Source: Streptomyces hilarionis (GTDB taxonomy: Bacteria; Actinomycetota; Actinomycetes; Streptomycetales; Streptomycetaceae). From it: a DNA stretch of 64,000 nucleotides. A program made the translations under genes and the position numbers. Of the stretch, positions 31,391-42,134 are shown one piece after another. The notes under the pieces are model-generated. The model ran no database searches. It was not told the origin of the DNA and was given only the letters and a program-made list of their open reading frames with translations. The stretch spans positions 1 through 64,000 of the forward strand of contig NZ_JAHHIT010000052.1 of assembly GCF_024539675.1 (NCBI RefSeq), written 5' to 3'. Position 1 is the first letter of the stretch, and each line of letters begins with the position of its first letter.

Positions 31391-32233
31391 TTACGGCGCG
31401 GTCAGCGGGGGGTAGGCGTCGGGACGGCGGTCCCGGTAGAACTGCCAGCGGTCGCGCACCTCGCGCAGCTTGGCCATGTCCAGGTCGCGGACGACGAGTT
31501 CGCTCTCCTTGTCGCTCGCCACCTCGCCGACGAACTGGGCTTCCGGGTCCACGAAGTACGAGGTGCCGTAGAAGTCGTTGTCGCCGAGCTCCTCGACGCC
31601 GACCCGGTTGATCGCGCCGACGAAGTACTCGTTGGCGACGGCGGCGGCCGGCTGCTCCAGCTGCCACAGGTAGGCGGAAAGACCGCGCGAGGTCGCCGAC
31701 GGGTTGAAGACGATCTCCGCGCCCTCCAGCCCCAGGGCACGCCAGCCCTCCGGGAAGTGGCGGTCGTAGCAGATGTAGACGCCGATCCTGCCGACGGCGG
31801 TGTCGAAGACCGGCCAGCCCACGTTCCCGGGCCGGAAGTAGAACTTCTCCCAGAAGCCCTTCACCTGCGGGATGTGGTGCTTGCGGTACTTGCCGAGGTA
31901 GGAGCCGTCCGCGTCGATCACGGCGGCGGTGTTGTAGAGGACGCCCGGCTGCTCCTCCTCGTACATGGGCAGCACCAGGACGATGCCGTGCTCCTCGGCG
32001 AGCGCCTGGAACCGCCTGACGATCGGCCCGTCCGGGATCGCCTCGGCGTACTCGTAGAACTGCGGGTCCTGGACCTGGCAGAAGTACGGTCCGTAGAACA
32101 GCTCCTGGAAGCACAGGACCTGGGCGCCCTGCGCGGCCGCGTCGCGGACCGCCTGCTCGTGGACCTGGATCATCGATTCCTTGTCGCCGGTCCAGGCAGT
32201 CTGGAAGACGGCGGCACGGATCACTCTGCTCAT
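31391..32233 (-). CDS. nitrilase-superfamily N-carbamoyl amidohydrolase (beta-ureidopropionase-like), copy 1
   Basis: 280 residues. The Glu-Lys-Cys triad is present: VLCFQELFYGPYFC, KYRKHHIPQVKGFWEKFYF and GVYICYDRHFPEGW. The family hydrolyses N-carbamoyl-beta-alanine or N-carbamoyl-D-amino acids to the amine, CO2 and ammonia. It is a close paralogue of the protein at 35349-36191, with identical stretches such as KYRKHHIPQVKGFWEK. It lies just upstream of dihydropyrimidinase and probably starts the catabolic operon. Confidence 0.92.
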   Translation of the reverse strand: MSRVIRAAVFQTAWTGDKESMIQVHEQAVRDAAAQGAQVLCFQELFYGPYFCQVQDPQFYEYAEAIPDGPIVRRFQALAEEHGIVLVLPMYEEEQPGVLYNTAAVIDADGSYLGKYRKHHIPQVKGFWEKFYFRPGNVGWPVFDTAVGRIGVYICYDRHFPEGWRALGLEGAEIVFNPSATSRGLSAYLWQLEQPAAAVANEYFVGAINRVGVEELGDNDFYGTSYFVDPEAQFVGEVASDKESELVVRDLDMAKLREVRDRWQFYRDRRPDAYPPLTAP

Positions 32234-32292
32234 CGGGACCTCCGGTCGCTCGGTGTACGAGGAGCCTAGGAAGCCGGCCGGTCCGCTCTGAG

Positions 32293-32390
32293 TGGCACGC
32301 TGTCACGCCTGAGGGCGTCCGGCGTGCCACCGTGTCACGTCTTGGTCGCCCCATGTTTCACCACCGTTTTCGCAGGTCGTTCCATGTTTC
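32293..32390. promoter_or_regulatory. repeat-rich control region upstream of the catabolic operon
   Basis: Between pucR and amidohydrolase copy 1. TGGCACGC (32293-32300) faces GCGTGCCA (32322-32329). Overlapping these, GGCACGCTGTCACG (32294-32307) is repeated imperfectly as GCCACCGTGTCACG (32326-32339). Further up, CCATGTTTC (GAAACATGG on the minus strand) occurs at 32351-32359 and 32382-32390, 31 bases apart. Spacings near three helical turns suggest binding sites for the PucR protein encoded next to it. Confidence 0.5.
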
Positions 32391-32413
32391 CGGGTGGTTG
32401 CCCGGGCTCGGGT

Positions 32414-34030
32414 TCAGCTTTGCTGCGCGTCGTGCGCGAGGAGCGCGATATGCACCGAGGCGGCCTGTTCGAAGTCGTCGAGGTCCACGCCGAGCCGGCC
32501 TTCTATGGCCTCCAGCCGGCGGTACAGCGCGGGCCGTGACACATGGTGGAGCTGCGCCGTGCGGGACTTGTTGCGGCCGGTGGCCAGATAGGTCCGCAGG
32601 ACGGCGAGCAGGTCGTCCCCGCCCGCGCACAGCAGCCCGTCCAGCTCGCGCTCGGCGAAGGACTGCACGTGCGGGTCGTCCCGCAACAGCCGCACCAGGC
32701 CCCGCAGATGGACGTCCTTGAGCCGGACGACGGCCGGGAGGTCGAGCGCCGCCGAGGAGTCGGCGACGGCGTCGGCGACGTGCTGGGCCTCGCGCAGCCC
32801 GGCCGGCACGTCCTCCCACGCGGTCCGCGGGCCGGCCGCCGCGACGACGGTGCGGGGCTGCCCCGACTCGGTGCGCAGCCGGGCGGCGAAGTGGGCGGCG
32901 AGCCCGTCGGCGTCCTGGTCGCGGGCGAGGCTGAGCAGCACGGCGGTGGCCCCGTCGGCGAGCTCGGCGACCAGCCCGGGCAGGCCCAGCAGCCGCAGCG
33001 TCCGTTCGAGCCGGGCCGGTTCGCCGTCGCGCACCACGAGCGGGACGAAGGTGCGCCGGTTGACGGGCAGGCCGGCCGCCCGGGCCCGGGGCAGCAGGTG
33101 GCGCGCCGGCACCACGCCGGAGATCAGGTCGGTGAGCAGGCCCTGCGCGGACTGCTCCTCCCAGCTGTGGGCGGAGGCGCCGCCGAGCATGCGGTGCAGG
33201 ACGAGGGCCTCGGCCGCCCGGTCGGCCAGCAGCCGTCCGCCCGCGGTGTCGCCGCGGTGGCCGCAGAGCATGATCTGCCCCCAGCGCTCGCCGCGTCCGC
33301 CCAGTTCGGCGCGGATCCAGCCGTCGCCCACGTTGCCTCCCCCCGTGCCGGAAGGACCTGGGTGGTGCCCCCATGCCTGGCGGGCGATGCGCTCCCAGTC
33401 CCGCAGCACGTCGTCGACCGCCGAGCGCTCCCCCGCCGTGGCCAGCACGCGGTGGGCCAGGTTGGTGACGACGACGGGACAGGCGGCGTGCTGGGCGATC
33501 TCGTCGAGCAGCAGTTGCAGTGGGGCGCCCGCGGTGATGAGCGTCGTCAGCGCGGTCCGCACGGCCTCCGACAGGCTGACGGCGGCGAACTTGCGCCGCA
33601 CCAGCCGGGACTGGACCTCCTCGGTCAGTTCGGCGAAGGGGAACGGGCGGTGCAGGACCACCATCGGCAGTCCGCACCGCTCGGCGGCGCGCCGCATCAC
33701 GTCCGGCGCGGTCGGGAAGGCCCGGCCCAGGCCCAGCACCACGGCGGCGGCCTCCGCGCGGTGCAGGGAGAGGATGTACTCGGCCTGCGCGTTCTCGTCG
33801 CCGGCGAGCAGCACTCCGGTGGTGAGGACCATCTCCCCGCCGCTGAGCATCACGCCGACGTCGGCCGCCTCGGCGACGTGCACCCAGCGCACCGGCCGGT
33901 CGAGCTGGGACGCGCCGGCCACCACCTCGGGCTCCCCGGCCAGCACCCTTTCCAGGGCGAGGACCTGACGGACCGACAGTGCGGGTTCCAGGGGCTCTGC
34001 GGGCCCCCGGGGATCCAGGGCGATGGTCAT
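32414..34030 (-). CDS. PucR-family transcriptional regulator
   Basis: 538 residues. The N-terminal PucR ligand-sensing domain contains SVRQVLALERVLAGEPEVVAG and GGEMVLTTGVLLAG. A central GGDEF-like/CdaR region follows, and the C-terminal helix-turn-helix has YLATGRNKSRTAQLHHVSRP followed by ALYRRLEAIEGRLGVDLDDF. PucR-type proteins sense purine or pyrimidine metabolites and control their breakdown. It starts 38 bases after the aminotransferase gene and sits in the middle of the cluster, so it is the likely regulator of both catabolic units. Confidence 0.92.
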   Translation of the reverse strand: MTIALDPRGPAEPLEPALSVRQVLALERVLAGEPEVVAGASQLDRPVRWVHVAEAADVGVMLSGGEMVLTTGVLLAGDENAQAEYILSLHRAEAAAVVLGLGRAFPTAPDVMRRAAERCGLPMVVLHRPFPFAELTEEVQSRLVRRKFAAVSLSEAVRTALTTLITAGAPLQLLLDEIAQHAACPVVVTNLAHRVLATAGERSAVDDVLRDWERIARQAWGHHPGPSGTGGGNVGDGWIRAELGGRGERWGQIMLCGHRGDTAGGRLLADRAAEALVLHRMLGGASAHSWEEQSAQGLLTDLISGVVPARHLLPRARAAGLPVNRRTFVPLVVRDGEPARLERTLRLLGLPGLVAELADGATAVLLSLARDQDADGLAAHFAARLRTESGQPRTVVAAAGPRTAWEDVPAGLREAQHVADAVADSSAALDLPAVVRLKDVHLRGLVRLLRDDPHVQSFAERELDGLLCAGGDDLLAVLRTYLATGRNKSRTAQLHHVSRPALYRRLEAIEGRLGVDLDDFEQAASVHIALLAHDAQQS

Positions 34031-34068
34031 GGCGGTGTGTTCCCTCGGCTCAGGTGCTCAGGCCTGCC

Positions 34069-35352
34069 CTACTGCGTGCTCCGCAGGGCGCGTTCGAGGA
34101 TCGCGGCGCCCTCCTCGGCCTCCGCCACGGTCAGGGACAGCGGCGGGGCGATGCGCAGGGCGCTGGTGTCGTGGCCGCCTCCCTTGCCGATCAGCAGGCC
34201 CTCGGCGCGGGCCGCCTCCAGGACGGCGGCCGCGCGGCCGGGGTCGGCCAGGCCGGTGCCGGGGCGGGTCAGCTCGATGCCGATCATCAGCCCGCGCCCG
34301 CGCACCTCCCGCACGCCCGGGTCCTGGGCGGCGACGGCCCGCAGCCGCTCGATGAGCAGGCCGCCGACCCGCCGGGCGTTGCCCTGGAGGTCGTGCTCCA
34401 GCAGGTAGGAGAGGTTCGCGAGGCCCGCGGCCATGGTGACCTGGGTGCCGCCGAAGGTGGAGATGCTGTTGGCGTCCAGGCAGTTCATGATCTCGGAGCG
34501 GGCGACGACGCCGCCGACGGACATGCCGTTGCCGATGCCCTTGGCGAAGGTGACGATGTCCGGCGGGCCGTTGCGGGCGTGCGCCTGCCAGCCCCAGAAG
34601 TGCTCCCCGGTGCGTCCCCAGCCGGTCTGCACCTCGTCGGCGATCCACAGGATCCCGTGCTCGTCCAGCACCTCGCGGAAGGCCGCGTAGAGGCCGTCGG
34701 GCGGCGAGGTGAAGCCGCCGACTCCCTGGATGGGCTCGGCGATCAGGGCGGCGGGCGCGCGCGTGTGCCCCAGCAGGTCCCTCAGGTCGGCGACGCAGGC
34801 GTCGATGAACGCCGCGTCGTCCAGGTCGGCGAACGGGCCGCGGCCGCGTACCCCGCCGTGCACGTACAGCGTCTGCAACGGGGACAGCGACGTCGGCGAC
34901 CAGCCGCGGTTGCCGGTGATGCCGACCGCGCTGAAGGACCGCCCGTGGTAGCTGTTGCGCATGGCCAGGACGGTGTTGCTGCGCCGGTGGGTGGTGGCGA
35001 GCAGCAGGGCCGTGTCGTTGGCCTCGGTGCCGGAGGTGGTGAAGAAGACGCGGGCGTCGGGGATGCCGCTGACGTGCGCGATCCGCTCGGCCAGCTCGAC
35101 CATGGGGCGGTTGAGGTAGAGCGTGGAGGAGTGGACGATGCGCCCGGCCTGCTCGCTCACCGCCTTGGTGACCTCGGGCAGCGCGTGCGCGGTCATCGTG
35201 GTGAGGATGCCGCCGAAGAAGTCGAGGTACTTGTTCCCCTCGGCGTCCCAGACGTGCCGGCCCTCCCCGTGGGTGATCTCCAGCGGGTCCTCGTAGTAGA
35301 GGGCGAGCCAGTCGGGCAGGACGAGGCGGTGGCGGTCGTGGAGTTCGCTCAC
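34069..35352 (-). CDS. class III PLP aminotransferase (beta-alanine/omega-amino acid type)
   Basis: 427 residues. Motifs of the fold-type I class III family are FTTSGTEANDTALLLA, RNSYHGRSFSAVGITGNR, ILWIADEVQTGWGRTG and the PLP lysine in IVTFAKGIGNGMSVGG. In a pyrimidine-degradation cluster the expected substrate is beta-alanine or beta-aminoisobutyrate, giving a semialdehyde. The GTG at 35352 overlaps the amidohydrolase copy 2 stop by 4 bases. Confidence 0.9.
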   Translation of the reverse strand: MSELHDRHRLVLPDWLALYYEDPLEITHGEGRHVWDAEGNKYLDFFGGILTTMTAHALPEVTKAVSEQAGRIVHSSTLYLNRPMVELAERIAHVSGIPDARVFFTTSGTEANDTALLLATTHRRSNTVLAMRNSYHGRSFSAVGITGNRGWSPTSLSPLQTLYVHGGVRGRGPFADLDDAAFIDACVADLRDLLGHTRAPAALIAEPIQGVGGFTSPPDGLYAAFREVLDEHGILWIADEVQTGWGRTGEHFWGWQAHARNGPPDIVTFAKGIGNGMSVGGVVARSEIMNCLDANSISTFGGTQVTMAAGLANLSYLLEHDLQGNARRVGGLLIERLRAVAAQDPGVREVRGRGLMIGIELTRPGTGLADPGRAAAVLEAARAEGLLIGKGGGHDTSALRIAPPLSLTVAEAEEGAAILERALRSTQ

Positions 35353-36191
35353 GGCCGCACCAGCCCCTCGTAGGCGTCCGGGCGGCGGTCCCGGTAGAAG
35401 GCCCACTGCCGGCGGACCTCCTCGACGAGGTCGAAGTCGAGGTCGCGGACGACGAGTTCCTCCTCCTTGTCGCTCGCGACGTCGCCGACGAACTTGCCGC
35501 GCGGGTCGACGAAGTAGGAGGTGCCGTAGAAGTCGTTGTCCCCGTACTCCTCGACGCCGACCCGGTTGATCGCGGCGACGAAGTACTCGTTGGCGACGGC
35601 GGCCGCCGGCTGCTCCAGCTGCCACAGGTGGGCGGACAGGCCGCGGTGGGTGGCGGACGGGTTGTACACCAACTGTGCGCCCTGGAGGCCGAGTTGCCGC
35701 CACCCCTCCGGGAAGTGCCGGTCGTAGCAGATGTACACGCCGACCCGGCCGACGGCGGTGTCGAAGACGGGCCAGCCCGCGTTGCCCGGCCGGAAGTAGT
35801 ACTTCTCCCAGAAGCCCTTGACCTGCGGGATGTGGTGCTTGCGGTACTTGCCGAGGTAGGAGCCGTCCGCGTCGATCACGGCGGCGGTGTTGTAGTAGAA
35901 GCCGGACTGCTCGACCTCGAAGACCGGGACGACCACGACCATGCCGGTCTCGCGCGCGAGGTCCTGCATCCGCCGCACGGTCGGGCCGTCGGGGACCGGC
36001 TCGGCCCAGCGGTAGTGCTCCGGCTCCTGGACCTGGCAGAAGTAGGGAGCGTTGAAGACCTCCTGGAACCCGATGATCTTCGCGCCCAGGCGGGCCGCCT
36101 CGCGGGCGTGCGCCTCGTGTTTCGCCACCATGGACTCGGTGTCGCCGGTCCAGGTGGCCTGGACCAGTGCGGCACGTACGACGTTGGCCAT
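35349..36191 (-). CDS. nitrilase-superfamily N-carbamoyl amidohydrolase, copy 2
   Basis: 280 residues, same length as copy 1 and nearly co-linear with it. The triad lies in IIGFQEVFNAPYFC, KYRKHHIPQVKGFWEKYYF and GVYICYDRHFPEGW. Differences cluster in the first third and the C-terminus, so the two may prefer different N-carbamoyl substrates. AAGGAG precedes the ATG. It leads a separate operon with the aminotransferase and probably pucR, behind the promoter/operator at 36220-36293. Confidence 0.92.
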   Translation of the reverse strand: MANVVRAALVQATWTGDTESMVAKHEAHAREAARLGAKIIGFQEVFNAPYFCQVQEPEHYRWAEPVPDGPTVRRMQDLARETGMVVVVPVFEVEQSGFYYNTAAVIDADGSYLGKYRKHHIPQVKGFWEKYYFRPGNAGWPVFDTAVGRVGVYICYDRHFPEGWRQLGLQGAQLVYNPSATHRGLSAHLWQLEQPAAAVANEYFVAAINRVGVEEYGDNDFYGTSYFVDPRGKFVGDVASDKEEELVVRDLDFDLVEEVRRQWAFYRDRRPDAYEGLVRP

Positions 36192-36219
36192 GAGCTGCTC
36201 CTTCGACAGGACGCCAGAG

Positions 36220-36293
36220 CCTCTACGCCCGTAGACGATGGTCGTAGAGGGACGAACGTAAGCCTCCTGGACGAGCTTGCCAAGACCATCGTC
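36220..36293 (-). promoter_or_regulatory. promoter flanked by paired operator-like inverted repeats
   Basis: On the minus strand TTGGCA (36278-36283) and TACGTT (36255-36260) are 17 bases apart, placing the start site near 36248. CCTCTACG (36220-36227) pairs with CGTAGAGG (36243-36250), covering about -2 to +29. A second pair, GACGATGGTC (36234-36243) and GACCATCGTC (36284-36293), brackets the promoter with centres 50 bases apart. A repressor, possibly PucR, could bind both and bend the DNA. Confidence 0.58.
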
Positions 36294-36394
36294 GTCAACC
36301 CGCGGGGTCGATCGCGTTTCACACTCCTGTGGGTGAGTCGCGACGCGTCCGGCCCAGCGCCGGTCCCGTCGGTCCCGCGCGCGCCGCGCCCCGC

Positions 36395-37873
36395 TCAGGC
36401 GGTGAATCCGGCCACCCGGAGTGCGTGCACCAGGTCCCAGCGGCGTTCCTCGGACACGGTGCGGGCGGCTTGCAGCAGCAGCGGGACGAGGGCCCGCGGA
36501 TCCGGGGCGACGCTGCGGGCGGCCTCCTCCGGGGTGCGGACCCGGACACAGGCGTCGAGCAGGGCGCCGGCCTCCCGCCGCCGCCCCTCCCCGACCAGGG
36601 CCAGGACGGCCTGCCCGATCTCGGCGGCGGGGCGGGCGACGCCCTGGCGCAGGATCTGTTCGCCGTCCCCACCGCGCCCGACCGCGACCAGCGCGTCGGC
36701 CGCGGCGACGAGCCGCTCGGGCGGCAGGGAGGCCGCCTCCCAGAGCAGGGTGGTCCAGTCGGCGGCGAGCCCGGCGCGCTGGAGCTCCGCCGCCAGCAAC
36801 GGGATCCTGGCGGCCGGCCAGCAGGCCAGCTCCACCAGCAGCGCGTGCGCCTCGCCGCTGCGGCCCTCGGCGCGCAGCCCCACCAGGCGCCGCACCGCCT
36901 CCACGGTCTCCCGCCGCGCGGCGGCGTCCAGCGGCTCGCGCTGCGGCCCGGCGTCGCGCTCCACGTGCTCGACGCGCTCCCCTCGCTCGACGGTCGCTCC
37001 GGCGAAGCGGGCGCCGCGCGGGGTGCGGCGCGTGGGCGCGGCGGGCGCGGGCACGGCGGGGTCGGCGGCGGGCGGCGCGGCGACAGGGGTCGCGTCGTCC
37101 TCGGCCATGCCGGCGAACCGGGCGCTGCCTCGACGTCGCTTGCGCTGCTTGGGCGCGGGGTCGGGTGCGGCGACGACCTCGCGGGCCGCTGGACGCGAGG
37201 CGGCGTCACCGGCCCCGGGCGGTGTCGTGACGTCGCCGGCATCGAGGGGGGCGTCGCCCAGGACACCGGGCCTGACCGCGGCCCCGTCGCCGTGGCCGGG
37301 ACGGGTGTCGGGGCCGGGACGGGTGTCCGGGCCGGACGGCGGGGCCGGGCGAGGGGACGGCGCGGGGAGGCGGTCCAGGTGTGCCATGCGGTGGCGGAGT
37401 TCGGCGCACCGGGCGGTGGCGCGTTCGTGGTCGTCGTGGGCCCAGGCGAGCTCGAGGCGGAGCGCGTCGGCCTGTTCACGGGTGGCCACGGAGGCGAGCC
37501 GGCGGCCGAGGTCGGCGAGCCGGTCGGCGGCGTAGCGCTGCTCGCGGAGCATGACGTCGAGCCGGTCCCCCAGGGCGTCGCGGCCGCCGGGGCGGGCGTC
37601 GTGGGCGGTGAGCGCGCCGGCGTGCAGGGGCCGCAGCCGTCGCGTCTCCCGCGCGGCGGTCTCGGAGCCGTGGGCGGCGCCGAGGTCCTGGAGGAGCGCC
37701 TCCACCACGTCCCAGGGGGGCACCTCGCGTCCGTCCAGGCAGGCCTGCATGCCGTCGGGATCACGCTGCCAGAACACCGCGCACCAGCCGGCGCCCTGGT
37801 CCAGGCGCGCCAGCACCGCGTTCAGATGGCTCACGAACTCCCGCACCCCGCCCGGGAGTTGATGCACAGTCAT
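36395..37873 (-). CDS. conserved Streptomyces protein of unknown function
   Basis: 492 residues, probably cytoplasmic. The N-terminal ~60 residues (REFVSHLNAVLARLDQGAGW, then DPDGMQACLDGREVPPWDVV) look like the accessory-type helical domain seen in Streptomyces regulators. A coiled-coil-like stretch (~95-165) follows, then a Pro/Asp-rich linker of about 100 residues. A C-terminal Ala/Leu-rich helical region (~310-492) has repeat-like units such as GEAHALLVELACWP and REAGALLDACVRV. Inside the linker a short motif occurs twice (RGSARFAGM, RGARFAGA). I cannot assign a function. Confidence 0.65.
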   Translation of the reverse strand: MTVHQLPGGVREFVSHLNAVLARLDQGAGWCAVFWQRDPDGMQACLDGREVPPWDVVEALLQDLGAAHGSETAARETRRLRPLHAGALTAHDARPGGRDALGDRLDVMLREQRYAADRLADLGRRLASVATREQADALRLELAWAHDDHERATARCAELRHRMAHLDRLPAPSPRPAPPSGPDTRPGPDTRPGHGDGAAVRPGVLGDAPLDAGDVTTPPGAGDAASRPAAREVVAAPDPAPKQRKRRRGSARFAGMAEDDATPVAAPPAADPAVPAPAAPTRRTPRGARFAGATVERGERVEHVERDAGPQREPLDAAARRETVEAVRRLVGLRAEGRSGEAHALLVELACWPAARIPLLAAELQRAGLAADWTTLLWEAASLPPERLVAAADALVAVGRGGDGEQILRQGVARPAAEIGQAVLALVGEGRRREAGALLDACVRVRTPEEAARSVAPDPRALVPLLLQAARTVSEERRWDLVHALRVAGFTA

Positions 37874-38093
37874 CGCCGAACTCCCGCCCCGACCGGAACA
37901 CTCCGCTTCGTAGCGAACACCAGTCGTGTTACAGCGGGGCTACGGGGAGTTTTCGAAGCGGACGCGACCGCGTCACCGCGCGGCCCCGGCCGAGCGGCAC
38001 CTCACCGGACATCCCCCCGCGCGAGGGCGGGGCGGCGGCCGGGGCGAGGGTGGGACGGCGGCCGGGGCGAGGGATCCGGAGACGAGGCCGGGA

Positions 38094-38345
38094 TCAGGCG
38101 GGGGCCAAGGCGCACAGTCCGGCCAGCTCGTCCATGGACAGGTCGAGCACCCGGGCCAGGGCGGCCACCGTGAAGAACGCCGGGGTCGGCGCCCGTCCGG
38201 TCTCGATCTTGCGGAGGGTCTCGGCGGAGATGCCCGCGCTCGCCGCGATCTCGGTCATGCTCCGGCCGCCGCGCGCTTCGCGCAGCAGCAGGCCGAGCCG
38301 CTCGCCGCGTTCGCGCTCTTCGGGGGTCAAGGGGGTGCGCACCAT
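38094..38345 (-). CDS. XRE-family helix-turn-helix regulator
   Basis: 83 residues, a single DNA-binding domain: LGLLLREARGGRSMTEIAAS, then AGISAETLRKIETGRAPTPAF, ending MDELAGLCALAPA. It is divergent from the methionine aminopeptidase gene across only 32 bases that contain a perfect palindrome, so it probably represses or activates both. A TAGAAT (38351-38356, minus strand) ends 5 bases before its ATG, suggesting a leaderless or near-leaderless transcript. Confidence 0.88.
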   Translation of the reverse strand: MVRTPLTPEERERGERLGLLLREARGGRSMTEIAASAGISAETLRKIETGRAPTPAFFTVAALARVLDLSMDELAGLCALAPA

Positions 38346-38357
38346 GACACCATTCTA

Positions 38358-38370
38358 ATACCGGTATAGT
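38358..38370. promoter_or_regulatory. shared operator/promoter of the XRE-map pair
   Basis: Perfect 10-base palindrome ATACCGGTAT at 38358-38367 in the middle of the 32-base intergenic region. It overlaps a plus-strand -10-like TATAGT (38365-38370), which ends 7 bases before the map ATG. A minus-strand -10-like TAGAAT abuts it on the other side. One bound dimer could control both promoters. Confidence 0.6.
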
Positions 38371-38377
38371 AATTGGC

Positions 38378-39148
38378 ATGGTAGAGCTGAAGACGGACCC
38401 ATCGATCGACGCCATGTACGAGGCGGGCCAGGTCGTCGCCCGAGCCCTGACGGCCGTGCGCGAGGCCGCCGACGTGGGCGTCTCCCTGCTGGAGCTGGAC
38501 GAGGTGGCGCACGACGTGCTGCGGGAGGCGGGGGCGTCGTCGCCCTTCCTGGGCTACCGTCCGTCCTTCGCGCCCACGCCCTTCCCCGCGGTGATCTGCG
38601 CGTCCGTGAACGACGCGATCGTGCACGGCGTCCCCACCGGCCGGCGGTTGCGCGACGGCGACCTGGTCTCGATCGACTGCGGCGCCGCGCTGAACGGCTG
38701 GGTGGGCGACTCCGCGATCAGCTTCGTCGTGGGCCGGGCCCGCCCGCAGGACGTCCGGCTCGTCGAGACCGCCGAGCGCGCCCTGGCCGCCGGCATCGCG
38801 GCGGCGGTCGTCGGCAACCGCGTCGGCGACATCGCGCACGCCGTCGGCACGGTCTGCCGCGGGGCCGGCTACGGGATCATGGACGACTTCGGGGGCCACG
38901 GCGTGGGCCGCCGCATGCACGAGGACCCGGCGATCCCGAACGAGGGCCGGCCCGGCCGGGGCCTGCCGCTGCGCCACGGCATGGTCATCGCGATCGAGCC
39001 GATGCTGATCGCCGGCGGGGGCGACGACTACCACGTCGCCCCCGACGGCTGGACCCTGTGCACCAACGACGGCTCGCGGGCCGCCCACACGGAACACACG
39101 GTGGCCGTCACCGACAACGGCCCGCGCGTACTGACGCAGCGGGGCTAG
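38378..39148 (+). CDS. map: type I methionine aminopeptidase
   Basis: 256 residues. It removes initiator Met from nascent proteins. The five metal ligands are all present: Asp in VSIDCGAALNG, Asp in WVGDSAISF, His in GGHGVGRRMHEDP, Glu in IAIEPMLIAG and Glu in HTEHTVAV. There is no N-terminal zinc-finger extension. There is no ribosome-binding site, and TATAGT sits 7 bases before the ATG, so the mRNA is probably leaderless. Pairing with a dedicated XRE regulator suggests a conditional second copy of the enzyme rather than the housekeeping one. Confidence 0.92.
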   Translation: MVELKTDPSIDAMYEAGQVVARALTAVREAADVGVSLLELDEVAHDVLREAGASSPFLGYRPSFAPTPFPAVICASVNDAIVHGVPTGRRLRDGDLVSIDCGAALNGWVGDSAISFVVGRARPQDVRLVETAERALAAGIAAAVVGNRVGDIAHAVGTVCRGAGYGIMDDFGGHGVGRRMHEDPAIPNEGRPGRGLPLRHGMVIAIEPMLIAGGGDDYHVAPDGWTLCTNDGSRAAHTEHTVAVTDNGPRVLTQRG

Positions 39149-39569
39149 ACGACAGGGACGCGACGGGACGGGGCGAGGCGACAGGAGGCGGGCGCCGGAG
39201 GCCGACAGCCCGGAAAAAACGCGGAGCGCGAGCCCGCGCCCGCGCCCGCCGGCGAGGCTCCCGCGTCCCGGCGAGGCCGCCGACGGGGAGTGCAGGGGCG
39301 GATCGCCGGGCAGGGGGCGGATCCCCGTGCGGGGGGGCAGAAGCGAATCCCCGATCAGGGGCGGACCGCCGGGCTGCGGGCGGCCCCGACGAGGGCCGGG
39401 GCGAGTCGCCGGGGATGCTGCCGCGGGCCGTCGGGCGGGGGATCGGGCGGGGCCGTGCCAGGGGTTCCTTTCCCGCGTGCCCGGCGTGGGCGGGCGTGCG
39501 AAGGTGGGTGTGACCGCCCCAGCCGAGGGCACCCCGCACCCGCATCGCACGTCCATGGAACGGAACGCC
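39149..39569. repeat. GC-rich intergenic region with degenerate ~20-base repeats
   Basis: 421 bases upstream of the Clp ATPase gene with no gene seen. It holds related units beginning AGGGGCGGATCGCCGGGC (39294-39311), AGGGGGCGGATCCCCGTGC (39312-39330) and AGGGGCGGACCGCCGGGCTGC (39356-39376), the first two directly adjoining. A weaker GGCAGAAGCGAATCCCCG unit sits between them. They could be regulatory sites for the stress-type Clp gene or only GC-rich drift. Confidence 0.45.
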
Positions 39570-42131
<2,562 letters not shown>

Positions 42132-42134
42132 GGG

